Source: Chitiniphilus eburneus (GTDB lineage Bacteria > Pseudomonadota > Gammaproteobacteria > Burkholderiales > Chitinibacteraceae). From it: a DNA stretch of 64,000 nucleotides. Positions 7,369 to 16,570 of the stretch are shown piece by piece. Within the stretch, counting starts at the first letter, position 1. The number at the start of each line of letters is the position of its first letter. The notes under the pieces are model-generated. The model made no database searches. It was not told where the DNA came from and saw only the letters and a list, made by a program, of their open reading frames with translations. The position numbers and the translations under genes are program-made. The stretch covers positions 1-64,000 of the forward strand of contig NZ_SUMF01000012.1 of the NCBI RefSeq assembly GCF_005048205.1, given 5' to 3'.

Positions 7369-10128
7369 ATGTCCGTATTAGAACCGATTGCTGAGAAAGA
7401 CCTGCCGCTTAAGCGCGACCTTGATCTGTTGGCCCGGGTGTTGGCCGATACCATCCGTGAACAGACCGGCCCGGCGACGGCGGAGCGCATCGATGCAATC
7501 CGTGATCTGGCGTTCCGCTATGTTCAGGGCAACGATGCCGAAGCCGGCCGCGCGCTGTCACGCTCGTTATCGTCGCTCGATCCCGAAAGCACCGTGGCCC
7601 TGGTGCGTGCCTTCAGCTATTTCTCGCATTTGTCGAACATAGCGGAAGACCTGCATCACAACCGCCGCCGTCGTGCCCATCGCATGCAAGGCTCCGCGCC
7701 GCAGCACGGCAGCATCGCATCCGCCATTGATGCGCTGATCGAACGTAATGTGAAGCCTCATGACATCCTGGGGCTATTGGGTGAAACACTCATCGCACCG
7801 GTCCTGACCGCCCATCCCACCGAGGTGAAGCGCAAGACCATCCTCGATTGCCATCGTGCCGTGGCGGAGCTGTTGTCGCAGCGCGACCGCTATGCGATGA
7901 CGCCGGAAGAGGAAGTCGCCAATCAGGAGGCGCTGGAGCGCGTGCTGCTCACCCTGTGGCAGACCCGCGAAATCCGTACCTTCAAGCTGACGGTGCAGGA
8001 CGAAATCGAAAACGGTTCGACCTACTTCCGCAATACTTTCCTGCACGAAGTGCCGCGCCTGTACCTGGATCTGGAAGACCGGCTGTCCAAGCTGACCGAC
8101 CAGCCGGTGGCACTGTCGAATTTCGTGCATATCGGTAGCTGGATCGGCGGTGACCGCGACGGCAATCCGTTCGTGACCGCCGAGGTGCTGCGTTACGCCA
8201 TCTCGCGTCAATCCGGCCTGGCGCTCGATTACTACTATCAACAACTGGGCAAGCTCGAAAACGAGCTGTCGATGTCCACCCGCCTGGTGCAGGTGGATCA
8301 ACGCCTGCAAAAGCTGGCGGAGCAGTCGCAGGTCAACCTCGCGCGCCGCGCCGAGGAACCGTACCGCGTCGCGGTCGGCCATATCCGCGCCCGCGTCTTT
8401 GCCACTGCCACCCAGATCGGCACCTTCCACCACGCGCTGCATGATGTGGCCCATGCCCCGGCCTATACCAGCGCGCACGAACTGGAAGCCGACCTGGAAA
8501 CCGTCTTCGATTCGCTGATCGCGCATGGCGCGGGCAAGCTGGTCAACGGTCGCCTGCGTCGCCTGCGTCGCGCGGTATCGGTATTCGGCTTCCACCTGGC
8601 GCCGGTCGACATGCGCCAGCACGCCGGCACCCACGAGCGCGTGGTCGCCGAGCTGTTCGAGAAGGCGGGGCTGGAGGACTACCTGGCGCTGGACGAAGCA
8701 TCGCGCCGCGTGGTGCTGCTGCGCGAGCTGGCCAGCCCGCGTCCGCTGATCTGCCCGTATATCGATTACAGCGCCGACGTGCAGAAGGAGATCGACATCC
8801 TGCGCGCCGCCGAGGAAATGCAGAATCGCTACGGCGAGGCTGTGTTGCCCAACTACATCATCTCCAATTGCGAGTCGGTCTCCGACATGCTGGAGGTGGC
8901 GGTGCTGCTGAACGAAGTGGGGCTGGTCCAGTTGTCGCCCACGGTGCGCAGCAAGATCAACATCATTCCGCTGTTCGAAACCATCGGCGACCTGCGCGGT
9001 TGCGGCCAGATCATGACCGATCTGTTCTCGCTGCCGCAGTGGCGCCAGTTGCTGTCCTGCCGCGATCTGGTGCAGGAAGTGATGCTGGGCTACTCCGACT
9101 CCAACAAGGACGGCGGTTACCTCACGTCGAACTGGGAGCTTTACAAGGCCGAGCTGAACCTCGTGGAGGTCTTCAAGCAGGCTGGCTTCAAGATGCGTCT
9201 GTTCCATGGCCGCGGCGGTACCGTCGGCCGTGGCGGTGGCCCGGCCTACGACGCGGTGCTGGCGCAGCCGGCCGGTTCGGTCAACGGGCAGATTCGCATC
9301 ACCGAGCAGGGCGAAGTGATTGCGGCCAAGTACGCCGACCGTGAAGTGGGCCGGCGCAACCTGGAAATCCTGATCGCCGCCACGCTGGAGGCCAGCTTCC
9401 CGGAGCCGATGCCGGAGGATTTCGATCCCACCGATCGCCGTCGTCTGATGGAAGGCCTGTCGCTGCGTGCCTACCAGGCCTACCGCGACCTGGTATACGC
9501 AACGCCGGATTTCATCACTTATTTCCGCGAAGCCACGCTGATCAACGAGATTCCGAACCTGAACATCGGTTCGCGTCCCGCCGCGCGCAAGAACACCAAC
9601 TCCATTGCCGATCTGCGCGCCATTCCCTGGGTGTTCAGCTGGTCGCAATGCCGGTTGTCGTTGCCGGGCTGGTATGGCTTCGGCACTGCTATCTCGGAAT
9701 ACCTGAAGGACAAGGGCGACGAAGGGCTGGAAACGTTGCGCGAACACTATCGCACCTGGCCGTTCTTCCAGGTGACCATCTCCAACATGGAAATGGTGCT
9801 GGCCAAGTCCGATATCGCCATCGCGGCGCGTTACTCCGAACTGGTGAACGATCAGGACATCGCCAAGCGCATCTTCGAACGCATCAAGGGTGAATGGCAG
9901 CGTTGCGTCGACGCGGTGCTGGCGATTACCGAGCATCCGGAGCTGCTGGGCGACAACCCGATGCTGGCCCGTAGCCTGGATAACCGCCTGCCGTACCTCG
10001 ATCCGCTGAACCACTTGCAGGTGGAGCTGCTCAAGCGCCTGCGCGGCGGCGAGGAGAGCGAAGAGCTGCGCCACGCGGTCCACCTCACCATCAACGGTAT
10101 CGCGGCCGGCCTGCGCAATAGTGGCTGA
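7369..10128 (+). CDS. ppc: Phosphoenolpyruvate carboxylase
   Basis: A 919-residue enzyme that fixes bicarbonate onto phosphoenolpyruvate to give oxaloacetate and refill the TCA cycle. The first signature VLTAHPTEVKRKTI carries the essential His149. The GGDRDGNPFVTAEV segment follows. The second signature GYSDSNKDGG carries Lys580. The glycine-rich loop FHGRGGTVGRGGGP carries His613/Arg615, and the protein ends IAAGLRNSG, the usual C-terminus NTG variant. The start MSVLEPIAEKDLPLKRDL was chosen because it lies just after a promoter and gives the family length. An intrinsic terminator follows directly. Confidence 0.97.
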   Translation: MSVLEPIAEKDLPLKRDLDLLARVLADTIREQTGPATAERIDAIRDLAFRYVQGNDAEAGRALSRSLSSLDPESTVALVRAFSYFSHLSNIAEDLHHNRRRRAHRMQGSAPQHGSIASAIDALIERNVKPHDILGLLGETLIAPVLTAHPTEVKRKTILDCHRAVAELLSQRDRYAMTPEEEVANQEALERVLLTLWQTREIRTFKLTVQDEIENGSTYFRNTFLHEVPRLYLDLEDRLSKLTDQPVALSNFVHIGSWIGGDRDGNPFVTAEVLRYAISRQSGLALDYYYQQLGKLENELSMSTRLVQVDQRLQKLAEQSQVNLARRAEEPYRVAVGHIRARVFATATQIGTFHHALHDVAHAPAYTSAHELEADLETVFDSLIAHGAGKLVNGRLRRLRRAVSVFGFHLAPVDMRQHAGTHERVVAELFEKAGLEDYLALDEASRRVVLLRELASPRPLICPYIDYSADVQKEIDILRAAEEMQNRYGEAVLPNYIISNCESVSDMLEVAVLLNEVGLVQLSPTVRSKINIIPLFETIGDLRGCGQIMTDLFSLPQWRQLLSCRDLVQEVMLGYSDSNKDGGYLTSNWELYKAELNLVEVFKQAGFKMRLFHGRGGTVGRGGGPAYDAVLAQPAGSVNGQIRITEQGEVIAAKYADREVGRRNLEILIAATLEASFPEPMPEDFDPTDRRRLMEGLSLRAYQAYRDLVYATPDFITYFREATLINEIPNLNIGSRPAARKNTNSIADLRAIPWVFSWSQCRLSLPGWYGFGTAISEYLKDKGDEGLETLREHYRTWPFFQVTISNMEMVLAKSDIAIAARYSELVNDQDIAKRIFERIKGEWQRCVDAVLAITEHPELLGDNPMLARSLDNRLPYLDPLNHLQVELLKRLRGGEESEELRHAVHLTINGIAAGLRNSG

Positions 10129-10147
10129 GATCGTTGTGTCCCAGAAG

Positions 10148-10175
10148 AAGCCCGGTATTTGCCGGGCTTTTTCTT
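10148..10175 (+). terminator. Intrinsic terminator of ppc
   Basis: AAGCCCGG and CCGGGCTT form an 8-bp stem around a TATTTG loop, followed by a T-rich run (TTTTTCTTT). It lies 20 bp after the ppc stop. Confidence 0.9.
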
Positions 10176-10210
10176 TGTGGCGAAGGATGGCTGGCCCGGC
10201 CACCGCGCAC

Positions 10211-10717
10211 ATGGCTATCATGCAAGCCATGTTCGCCAATCTGCGCCTGTTGCCACTGTTGTTGCTGCTGGGTCTGCCCACGCCGGGATCCGGCGCGGGT
10301 AAGGGTGGCAGCGTGCCGACCCACTTTGGCGACCGGATGGAAGCGGCGCTGACCTGCCGTTCCGAGTTTTCCACCGCGCACTGGCGCGATTACTTCCGTA
10401 CCTATCTGGGCACGCCGCTGCGCACCTGGGGGGAGGCGGAATGGTTCGACTCCCATAACGCCGTGCTGGCGGGTAACCAGTCGAAGGAAGTTTTCGTCAA
10501 TGTCCCGGAAAGCGGGGCCTTGATCGTCGGCGCGCTGATCCCGGCGCCGGTTGCCGATGTCCGGCGCAATATCGAACAGCGTCTGTCGATCCGGTTCGAG
10601 CCATTGCCCGGCCCCTATCCGCGCTATCTCTCCAAGTTCGGCAGCGTGCTGGTCGGGCTGCCCAATCGGCAGACCAAGTGGTACTGCGCGCGCTGGCATC
10701 TGGGCAATCGCCCTTAG
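10211..10717 (+). CDS. Putative secreted protein of unknown function
   Basis: About 168 residues if read from the ATG at 10211; in-frame ATGs at 10187, 10220 and 10229 are alternatives, and none has a clear Shine-Dalgarno site. The N-terminus has a strong hydrophobic stretch (LRLLPLLLLLGLP) followed by PGSGAG, which suggests a signal peptide. The mature part holds two cysteines, one near its start (LTCRSEF) and one near its end (KWYCARW), that could form a disulfide. No family is recognised. The TAG stop uses the TA target site next to the following MITE-like element, but would be TAG without the insertion too. A terminator separates it from ppc. Confidence 0.6.
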   Translation: MAIMQAMFANLRLLPLLLLLGLPTPGSGAGKGGSVPTHFGDRMEAALTCRSEFSTAHWRDYFRTYLGTPLRTWGEAEWFDSHNAVLAGNQSKEVFVNVPESGALIVGALIPAPVADVRRNIEQRLSIRFEPLPGPYPRYLSKFGSVLVGLPNRQTKWYCARWHLGNRP

Positions 10718-10943
10718 GGTGAATCGACCTTCAAACGTGGGTGCGAAGGAGGAAGGCCGGATGCAGGGCAAGGCACAACGCAGCCATGCGCCCGGCCTTC
10801 GTCCTTCCCTGCGGGTTGGTCCGTGGGCCGGTGTCTGCTTTGTCGCACGGCTTGCAGAGAGGAAGGCTCTCTGCGGCGCCGCGCTTCGCGCAGCCATCCG
10901 GCCCACGGACCAACGCATCCCATGTTTGAAGGTCGATTCACCC
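10717..10943. mobile_element. MITE-like element 2 with near-perfect 25-bp terminal repeats and two internal hairpins
   Basis: The 227-bp element starts GGGTGAATCGACCTTCAAAC and ends with its complement; over 25 bp the two ends differ at one base. TA flanks both ends (10715-10716 and 10944-10945). Two further long inverted pairs are nested inside: 10745-10760 with 10792-10807 (one mismatch in 16) and 10816-10831 with 10898-10913 (perfect 16 bp). No transposase frame is evident. The flanking sequence would close to ATCGCCCT-TA-GGGCGAT if the element and one TA were removed, so it appears to sit in the centre of a short palindrome. Confidence 0.72.
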
Positions 10944-10945
10944 TA

Positions 10946-11578
10946 GGGCGATCCGACCCAACACCTATCCCCTCCGGCTGGCTAATACCATTTGCGCCAC
11001 TGGATTTGTCAGTTTGGTGCTTGCAAAGATTTTGTCCGCACGCCATTTTCAATATTCCCTTTTTCTAATGAAGTAGGCGGTTGTTGGAAAGTCGAAAGTA
11101 TTGCTGGAAGGCGGGGGGATAGCCGTTTACTTTCTCTTACTGCATTTCGTCGGCGACAGGCGTGTATTGCACGTAGCGACTAATAGCAAAACTACGAACA
11201 ACCTTGCACCATATCTACATCAGATAACGTTTATATTGCGATGCAACATGGTGCGGCTGTGGCTGCAAACGGCGTTTTCATTGCGCCCATTACCGGTGCT
11301 GGTGCGGCGCAATCAGGCGCCAATTGGTGCATTTTGTAGTTCGATTACAGTTTGGTTTTCTGCCGATGAACGGCATAAAAGAGGGAGTGCAAGGTGTTGG
11401 TTGACATCGAGTAGGCCATCAGCGGTAATGAAGCCTGTCTACGCCGACTACACGCCCAGGTAGTCAGGCGCCGGAAAATGAAACGAGCGATGCTGTCAAT
11501 AATCTGACATCGCAGTGGACCGGCAAGACCAGTGGATGCGCGTGAATAACGCCAATCAAGAGGATGGAGACTAATAAG
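10946..11578. other. Long intergenic region before the chitinase cluster
   Basis: No convincing gene is seen in this 633-bp, relatively AT-rich stretch. It holds a TGGTAT half site on the minus strand (10985-10990), a GCACCAT...ATGGTGC inverted pair (11206-11212 and 11248-11254), a TTGACA word at 11401 with a poor -10, and an imperfect hairpin GCGATG-c-TGTCA...TGACATCGC (11487-11513). The leader of the first chitinase gene ends in AGGATGGAG. The region probably carries the promoter and regulator sites of the first chitinase gene, but none can be fixed from sequence alone. Confidence 0.5.
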
Positions 11579-13579
11579 ATGTCGCAACTGAATCGCTTTG
11601 TACTCGCAGCAATTCCGGCCGCCTTGGTAGCAGTCCAGGCATACGCCGCCTACCCGGCCTGGCAAGAGGGTAATACCTATGCCGCCGGCACCATGGTCAG
11701 CTACAGCGGCCATGACTATCAGGCTCTGGTGACGCACACCGCTTATGTGGGCGCCAACTGGAATCCCGCTTCCACCCCCACGCTCTGGCAGGACAAGGGC
11801 GCTTCCACCGGTACGCCGACCCCCACCCCGACGCCGACCCCCGTTGTAACGCCGACGCCGACTCCGGTCGTGACGCCGACGCCGACCCCGGTCGTCACTC
11901 CCACCCCATCCGTCACCCCGACGCCCACCGCCACCTGCTACGCCGCGTGGAATGCCTCCACCGCTTATACGGCACCCACCCGCGTGACCTACAACGGCCG
12001 CAATTACGAAGCCAAGTGGTGGACGCAGGGCGACAACCCGGCGCAATCCGGTGAGTGGGGTGTGTGGAAGGATCTGGGCGCTTGCGGCGGTGCTACGCCG
12101 ACGCCGGTGGTCACCCCGACCCCGACGCCTGTTGTAACCCCGACGCCGACGCCGGTTGTGACGCCCACCCCGACGCCGGTGGTGACCCCGACGCCGACCC
12201 CGGTCGTGACGCCGACTCCGACGCCTGTCGTTACCCCGACTCCGACGCCTGTGGTCACGCCGACGCCGACCCCCGTGTCGCCCACGCCGGTGGCCGGCAA
12301 GATCGTCGGTTCGTACTTCGCCCAGTGGGGTGTGTACGGTCGTGGCTACGAAGTTGCCGATATCGTGTCCAGCGGCTCGGCCAGCCAGCTCACCTTCCTG
12401 AACTACGCCTTCGGTAACCTGTACGTGAAGAACGGCGGTTACGAGTGCGACATCCTCACCCGTACCGAAACTGGCAATGGTGACGGTGGCGATGCCTGGG
12501 CCGACTTCGGCCGTACCCCGAGCCGTCGTGTCGACCCGAGCGATGCGATCAAGTGGGACGACAAGATGGCCGGTAACTTCCGCGAGCTGAAGGCGCTCAA
12601 GGCCAAGTTCCCCAACATCAAGAACATGATCTCGCTGGGTGGCTGGACCTGGTCCAAGTGGTTCTCCAATGCCGCTGCCACCGACGCGCTGCGCAAGCAA
12701 CTGGTGAAGAGCTGCATCGACATCTACATCAAGGGCAACCTGCCGGTGGTGGATGGTCGCGGTGGCGCCGGTGCCGCAGCCGATGTGTTCGACGGTATCG
12801 ACATCGACTGGGAGTTCCCGGGTGTCCAGGGTGTGGGTTACAACACCGTGGCGGCCAACGATGGCGAAAACTACCGCCTGCTGCTGGCCGAGTTCCGCAA
12901 GCAGCTCGACGATCTGGGTGCCACGACTGGCAAGCACTACGCGCTGACCATCGCGCTGGGTGTGGGTAAGGACAAGCTCGACAAGATCAACGTCGGCTCG
13001 TACGCACCGTACCTCGACTGGATCAACATGATGACCTACGACTACAACGGTGCGTGGGATCTGACCCAGACGAACTTCCAGTCGCACCTGTATCGTGATC
13101 CGGCCGCACCGAACGACAAGTGCAGCGGCAAGGCTGGCGACACGTGCTTCGGTGACCGTAGCCTGGTGTCGTTCTACAACACCGACGACGCACTGAACCA
13201 ACTGCTGTCGCAAGGTGCGCCTGCCAGCAAGCTGGTGCTGGGCCTGCCGTTCTACGGCCGTGGCTGGACCGGTGTGCCGAACGTCAACAACGGTCTGTAC
13301 CAGAAGCCGACCGGTGCCGCTCGCGGTACCTACGAAGCGGGTATCGAAGACTACAAGGTGCTGAAGAACGCAGCCGGCACCGTGTATGTCCACCCGGTGA
13401 CCAAGCAATCGTACAAGTACGATGGCACCAACTGGTGGAGCTACGACACCCCGGCCGTGATCCAGACCAAGGTCGACTATGCCAAGTCGAAGGGCCTGGG
13501 TGGTGTGTTCAGCTGGGAGCTGGATGGCGATACCACCGACGGCGAACTGGCCAAGGCCATGGGCAAGATGCGTCAGTAA
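11579..13579 (+). CDS. Secreted GH18 chitinase with two CBM5/12 modules (cluster gene 1)
   Basis: A 666-residue exported chitinase. Signal peptide 1-23 (cleavage after AYA), first CBM5/12 about 24-74 (NTYAAG..., [11 protein letters not shown]), linker, second CBM5/12 120-169 with the AKWWTQG core, a linker of seven VVTPTPTP units, and a GH18 barrel from about 241. The catalytic motif DGIDIDWE is at 405-412, with Glu412 as proton donor. [11 protein letters not shown] and [11 protein letters not shown] are further GH18 motifs, and the large insertion domain of processive-type GH18 enzymes seems present. The ATG at 11579 was preferred over an in-frame ATG at 11564 because the latter lies inside the Shine-Dalgarno word GGATGGAG. 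It is closest to gene 2 of the cluster. Confidence 0.95.
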   Translation: MSQLNRFVLAAIPAALVAVQAYAAYPAWQEGNTYAAGTMVSYSGHDYQALVTHTAYVGANWNPASTPTLWQDKGASTGTPTPTPTPTPVVTPTPTPVVTPTPTPVVTPTPSVTPTPTATCYAAWNASTAYTAPTRVTYNGRNYEAKWWTQGDNPAQSGEWGVWKDLGACGGATPTPVVTPTPTPVVTPTPTPVVTPTPTPVVTPTPTPVVTPTPTPVVTPTPTPVVTPTPTPVSPTPVAGKIVGSYFAQWGVYGRGYEVADIVSSGSASQLTFLNYAFGNLYVKNGGYECDILTRTETGNGDGGDAWADFGRTPSRRVDPSDAIKWDDKMAGNFRELKALKAKFPNIKNMISLGGWTWSKWFSNAAATDALRKQLVKSCIDIYIKGNLPVVDGRGGAGAAADVFDGIDIDWEFPGVQGVGYNTVAANDGENYRLLLAEFRKQLDDLGATTGKHYALTIALGVGKDKLDKINVGSYAPYLDWINMMTYDYNGAWDLTQTNFQSHLYRDPAAPNDKCSGKAGDTCFGDRSLVSFYNTDDALNQLLSQGAPASKLVLGLPFYGRGWTGVPNVNNGLYQKPTGAARGTYEAGIEDYKVLKNAAGTVYVHPVTKQSYKYDGTNWWSYDTPAVIQTKVDYAKSKGLGGVFSWELDGDTTDGELAKAMGKMRQ

Positions 13580-13611
13580 GATCAAGCAACAATAAACAGC
13601 AGTACTCGACT

Positions 13612-13639
13612 AACCCTCCCGTTCGCGGGAGGGTTTTTT
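13612..13639 (+). terminator. Intrinsic terminator after cluster gene 1
   Basis: CCCTCCCG and CGGGAGGG pair around a TTCG tetraloop, followed by TTTTTT. It is a strong terminator 33 bp after the stop, so gene 2 needs its own promoter. Confidence 0.93.
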
Positions 13640-14211
13640 ATTGCCGCCTGGCGCGTGTCGACTCGGTAAGCCTTCGGTCTGCCTGGAATCCGGCAGGCCT
13701 TTCCCGTGGCGACCAGCCATTGCGGTGGTGCTAAATCACCGAACGCTGATTATTGAATTGGCCCGAAGGTGGCATCTTTGCAATGTTTACAAGGATGGAT
13801 TGCTGGCGATGAAAGGCGGTATTACGGCGATTGAAGGGGATGAGAATTAGAGAAAGGTTGTTGATTTTATGGGGTAAGGGGCCGATGATAATTGCGGGTT
13901 GTCACAAGATTGACAACCTTTAATAAATTAGAAAAAACGGATGGATGGATGGAGATGGAACCCAATGGCGCCACCACGCGATTGTACGCCGCTGCATGCC
14001 TGTTCCGGGCGTGCCGTCTTTCCCCGCGCACCGCGCATCCGGCAGGATGCCACATGGCGGGTCACCGCTGAACGCAAGGCGCGGCGCCGCGTTTCCCTCT
14101 TTCGCACCCCGGCATGCCTCGCGCTGCGTACCCCGTACCGGCGTCCGTTCCGGGCCGATGGCGTTGCTGCCGATTTCTCCGTCACGTTGCGCTGCCCGGC
14201 AATTGCCTGGC

Positions 14212-14247
14212 GATTGGTATTGTCGTCCCTGAGGGCTGATACCAATC
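14212..14247. promoter_or_regulatory. Inverted repeat GATTGGTAT-N18-ATACCAATC upstream of cluster gene 2
   Basis: Two perfectly complementary 9-base arms are separated by 18 bases, so the half-site centres are roughly 27 bp apart. TGGTAT-type half sites are used by some GntR-family amino-sugar regulators, so this is a possible operator for chitin or GlcNAc control. Related single half sites occur upstream of cluster genes 1 (10985-10990) and 7 (24577-24582). It is a pattern match only. Confidence 0.3.
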
Positions 14248-14281
14248 CGCTCATTCCTGACAAGCGTATTGGCCGGGTATT

Positions 14282-14306
14282 CCAATTGGCGCTTTCCGCC
14301 AATTGG
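14282..14306. repeat. Perfect 10-bp inverted repeat upstream of cluster gene 2
   Basis: CCAATTGGCG and CGCCAATTGG are separated by CTTTC. It could be a dimeric regulator site or an RNA hairpin. It lies 323 bp before the gene 2 start, and no T tract follows. Confidence 0.45.
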
Positions 14307-14629
14307 CTGCATGGCGATGCTGACTCCGTAGATTCCAATTCGATTACATCCGCCATCCGCGATTGGAAGCAATTGCCGAAATTGCGGGCGATGAACGATG
14401 CAGCGGCCTCCCAGGGCGGCGCTGCCCCCATTGGCGCCCCAGCGCGCTTTCCCTTCGGTTGAACGAATTTCGGCGGCATCCGCTGCCGGATAGCAGGTGG
14501 TCCAGCACTGCCTGTCTTGCCATATCCGTGCCCCCGGGCCCCGGATCTTTGCAAAGCGTATCGATGGCCTCTCCGCCATGCAGAACGGGGCGGGGCAGTT
14601 GGCCATCACTGATAGAGGATGGAGTGAGA

Positions 14630-16522
14630 ATGTTAAACAAAGCCAAAGGGCGCGCGCGTCATGCCGTCCTGATCACCTTGTTGTCGCTGTCGGCCGGCGT
14701 TTTCGCCGCGCCGGCCTGGCAGGAAGGCAATACCTATTCCGCCGGCACCGTGGTCAGCTACAACGGCCATGACTACAAGGCCCTGGTGAGCCACACCGCT
14801 TATGCCGGTGCGAACTGGAACCCCGCCGCCACGCCGACACTGTGGCAGGATCTGGGCGTGACCACCGGCACCACGCCGACCCCGACCCCGGTCACTCCCA
14901 CCCCGGCCGTGACCCCGACGCCGACCCCCGTCGTCACCCCGACCCCGAGCGTCACGCCCACGCCGTCCACCTCCACCTGCTACCAGGCCTGGACCAGCAG
15001 CGGCGTCTACAACGGCGGTGCGCGCGTGACCTACAACGGCGTGAACTACGAAGCCAAATGGTGGACGCAAGGCGACAACCCGGCGCAGTCCGGTGAGTGG
15101 GGCGTGTGGAAGAACCTGGGTAACTGCTCGGGTGGCACCACCCCGACGCCGACCCCGGTGACGCCCACGCCGACGCCGGTCACCCCGACGCCGACCCCCG
15201 TCACGCCGACGCCGACGCCGGTCACGCCGACGCCGACCCCTGTGACGCCGACGCCGGGTATTGCCCGTCAGGCCGGTTCGTACTTCGCACAATGGGGCGT
15301 GTATGGCCGTGGCTACGAAGTGGCGGACATCGCCAGCTCCGGCGCCGCAGCCAAGCTCACCTTCATCAACTATGCCTTCGGCAACCTGTACCAGAAGAAT
15401 GGCGGCTACGAGTGCGCCACCGGCATCGACAAGCTGGAACAAGGGGCGACCAACCCGAATGCGCCGGACGCCGGCACCGGCGGCGACGCCTGGGCCGACT
15501 ACGGCCGCACCCCGGCCCGCCTGGTCGATCCGAGCAAGCCGTACACCTGGGATTCGCCCGTTGCCGGTAACTTCGGCGAACTGAAGGCGCTGAAGGGCAA
15601 GTACCCGAACCTGAAGGTGCTGATCTCGCTGGGCGGCTGGACCTGGTCCAAGTGGTTCTCGGCCGCGGCCAAGACCGATGCGCTGCGCAAGCAACTGGTG
15701 ACGTCGTGCATCGACACCTTCATCAAGGGCAACCTGGCCAGCTACAGCGGCCGTGGTGGTCCTGGCACCGGTGCCGGCATCTTCGACGGTATCGATATCG
15801 ACTGGGAATTCCCGGCCGTGATCGGTCAGCCGTACAACACCGTTGCGCCGGAAGACAAGCAGAACTTCACGCTGTTGCTGGCCGAGTTCCGCAAGCAGCT
15901 CGACGCGCTGGGTGGCGGCCACAAGCTGCTGACGGTGGCGATCGGCGCCGGCAAGGACAAGATCGACCAGACCGAACCGGCCAAGTACAGCCAGTACCTC
16001 GACTGGATCAACGTCATGACCTACGACTTCCACGGTGGCTGGGATGCGCAGGGCCCGACCAACTTCCAGTCGCACCTGTACCCGGATCCGGCCGATCCCT
16101 CGATCGGTGTCTCGCGCAGCTACAACATCAGCGACGCGATCACCGCATTGAAGGCTGCCGGTGCACCGGGCAACAAGCTGATCGTCGGTATCCCGTACTA
16201 CGGTCGCGGCTGGACCGGCGTGGCTGCCGGCGGCAACAACGGTCTGTACCAGGCCGCCACCGCACCGGCTCGCGGGACGTACGAAGCCGGCATCGAGGAC
16301 TACAAGGTGCTGAAGAACGCAGCCGGCACCGTGTACGTCCACCCGGTGACCAAGCAGTCGTACAAGTACGACGGCACCAACTGGTGGAGCTACGACACCC
16401 CGGCGGTGATCCAGACCAAGATCGACTACGTGAAGTCGCAAGGCCTGGGCGGGATGTTCAGCTGGTCGCTCGACGGTGACCTGAACGGTGAACTGACCGG
16501 CGTGATGAGCGCTGTGAAGTAA
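14630..16522 (+). CDS. Secreted GH18 chitinase with two CBM5/12 modules (cluster gene 2)
   Basis: A 630-residue paralogue of cluster gene 1. Signal peptide about 1-26 (GVFA cleavage), CBM5/12 about 27-77, second CBM5/12 117-166 (AKWWTQG), a linker of seven-residue VTPTPTP units, and a GH18 domain from about 214. The catalytic motif DGIDIDWE is at 386-393, with Glu393 as proton donor; [11 protein letters not shown] and VMTYDFHGGWD are also present. Its last 60-70 codons before the C-terminus are nearly identical to gene 1 even in silent positions. The ATG at 14630 follows GGATGGAG; longer readings from upstream lack a ribosome site and would bury the signal peptide. It sits after a kilobase gap, so it is probably separately controlled. 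Confidence 0.95.
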   Translation: MLNKAKGRARHAVLITLLSLSAGVFAAPAWQEGNTYSAGTVVSYNGHDYKALVSHTAYAGANWNPAATPTLWQDLGVTTGTTPTPTPVTPTPAVTPTPTPVVTPTPSVTPTPSTSTCYQAWTSSGVYNGGARVTYNGVNYEAKWWTQGDNPAQSGEWGVWKNLGNCSGGTTPTPTPVTPTPTPVTPTPTPVTPTPTPVTPTPTPVTPTPGIARQAGSYFAQWGVYGRGYEVADIASSGAAAKLTFINYAFGNLYQKNGGYECATGIDKLEQGATNPNAPDAGTGGDAWADYGRTPARLVDPSKPYTWDSPVAGNFGELKALKGKYPNLKVLISLGGWTWSKWFSAAAKTDALRKQLVTSCIDTFIKGNLASYSGRGGPGTGAGIFDGIDIDWEFPAVIGQPYNTVAPEDKQNFTLLLAEFRKQLDALGGGHKLLTVAIGAGKDKIDQTEPAKYSQYLDWINVMTYDFHGGWDAQGPTNFQSHLYPDPADPSIGVSRSYNISDAITALKAAGAPGNKLIVGIPYYGRGWTGVAAGGNNGLYQAATAPARGTYEAGIEDYKVLKNAAGTVYVHPVTKQSYKYDGTNWWSYDTPAVIQTKIDYVKSQGLGGMFSWSLDGDLNGELTGVMSAVK

Positions 16523-16538
16523 GCCGGAACACCGGTAT

Positions 16539-16570
16539 TGCCCCGCCCCGGCAACGGGGCGGGGCATTTG
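16539..16570 (+). terminator. Hairpin terminator after cluster gene 2
   Basis: TGCCCCGCCCCG pairs with CGGGGCGGGGCA around a GCAA loop, giving a very stable 12-bp stem. Only a short TTT follows, so termination may be partial. Confidence 0.7.

Larger units (their letters stand above)
13640..14629. other. Kilobase intergenic region between cluster genes 1 and 2
   Basis: About 990 bp without a recognisable gene; open frames here have no known family and poor starts. Visible structure: GGTTGTC-N8-GACAACC (13897-13918) followed by an AT-rich run, and two perfect inverted repeats at 14212-14247 and 14282-14306 listed separately. The leader ends AGAGGATGGAG before the ATG at 14630. The size suggests extensive control of gene 2 or a decayed gene. 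Confidence 0.45.

Noticed and set aside
7774-10374. 866-codon open frame antisense to ppc, and an 885-codon frame antisense to chitinase gene 3 (16715-19372)
   Set aside because: Shadow frames from strong third-position GC bias; the compositions are implausible and the sense genes have full catalytic motifs.
11101-11463. 120-codon open frame before chitinase gene 1
   Set aside because: No Shine-Dalgarno site, no recognisable protein, and AT-rich intergenic composition.
11821-12290. CRISPR-like or tandem repeat array
   Set aside because: The regular 21-24 bp periodicity is coding linker sequence in frame, with no unique spacers.
12004-12300. Gly-Val repeat proteins (GVGVGVTT...) on the minus strand across the chitinase linkers
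   Set aside because: These are the reverse reading of the Thr-Pro linker repeats and recur at every linker; no start signals.
13928-14609. Open frames of 170-230 codons in the gap before chitinase gene 2
   Set aside because: Overlapping frames on both strands with no recognisable sequence and no good ribosome sites; the stretch also contains perfect palindromes.
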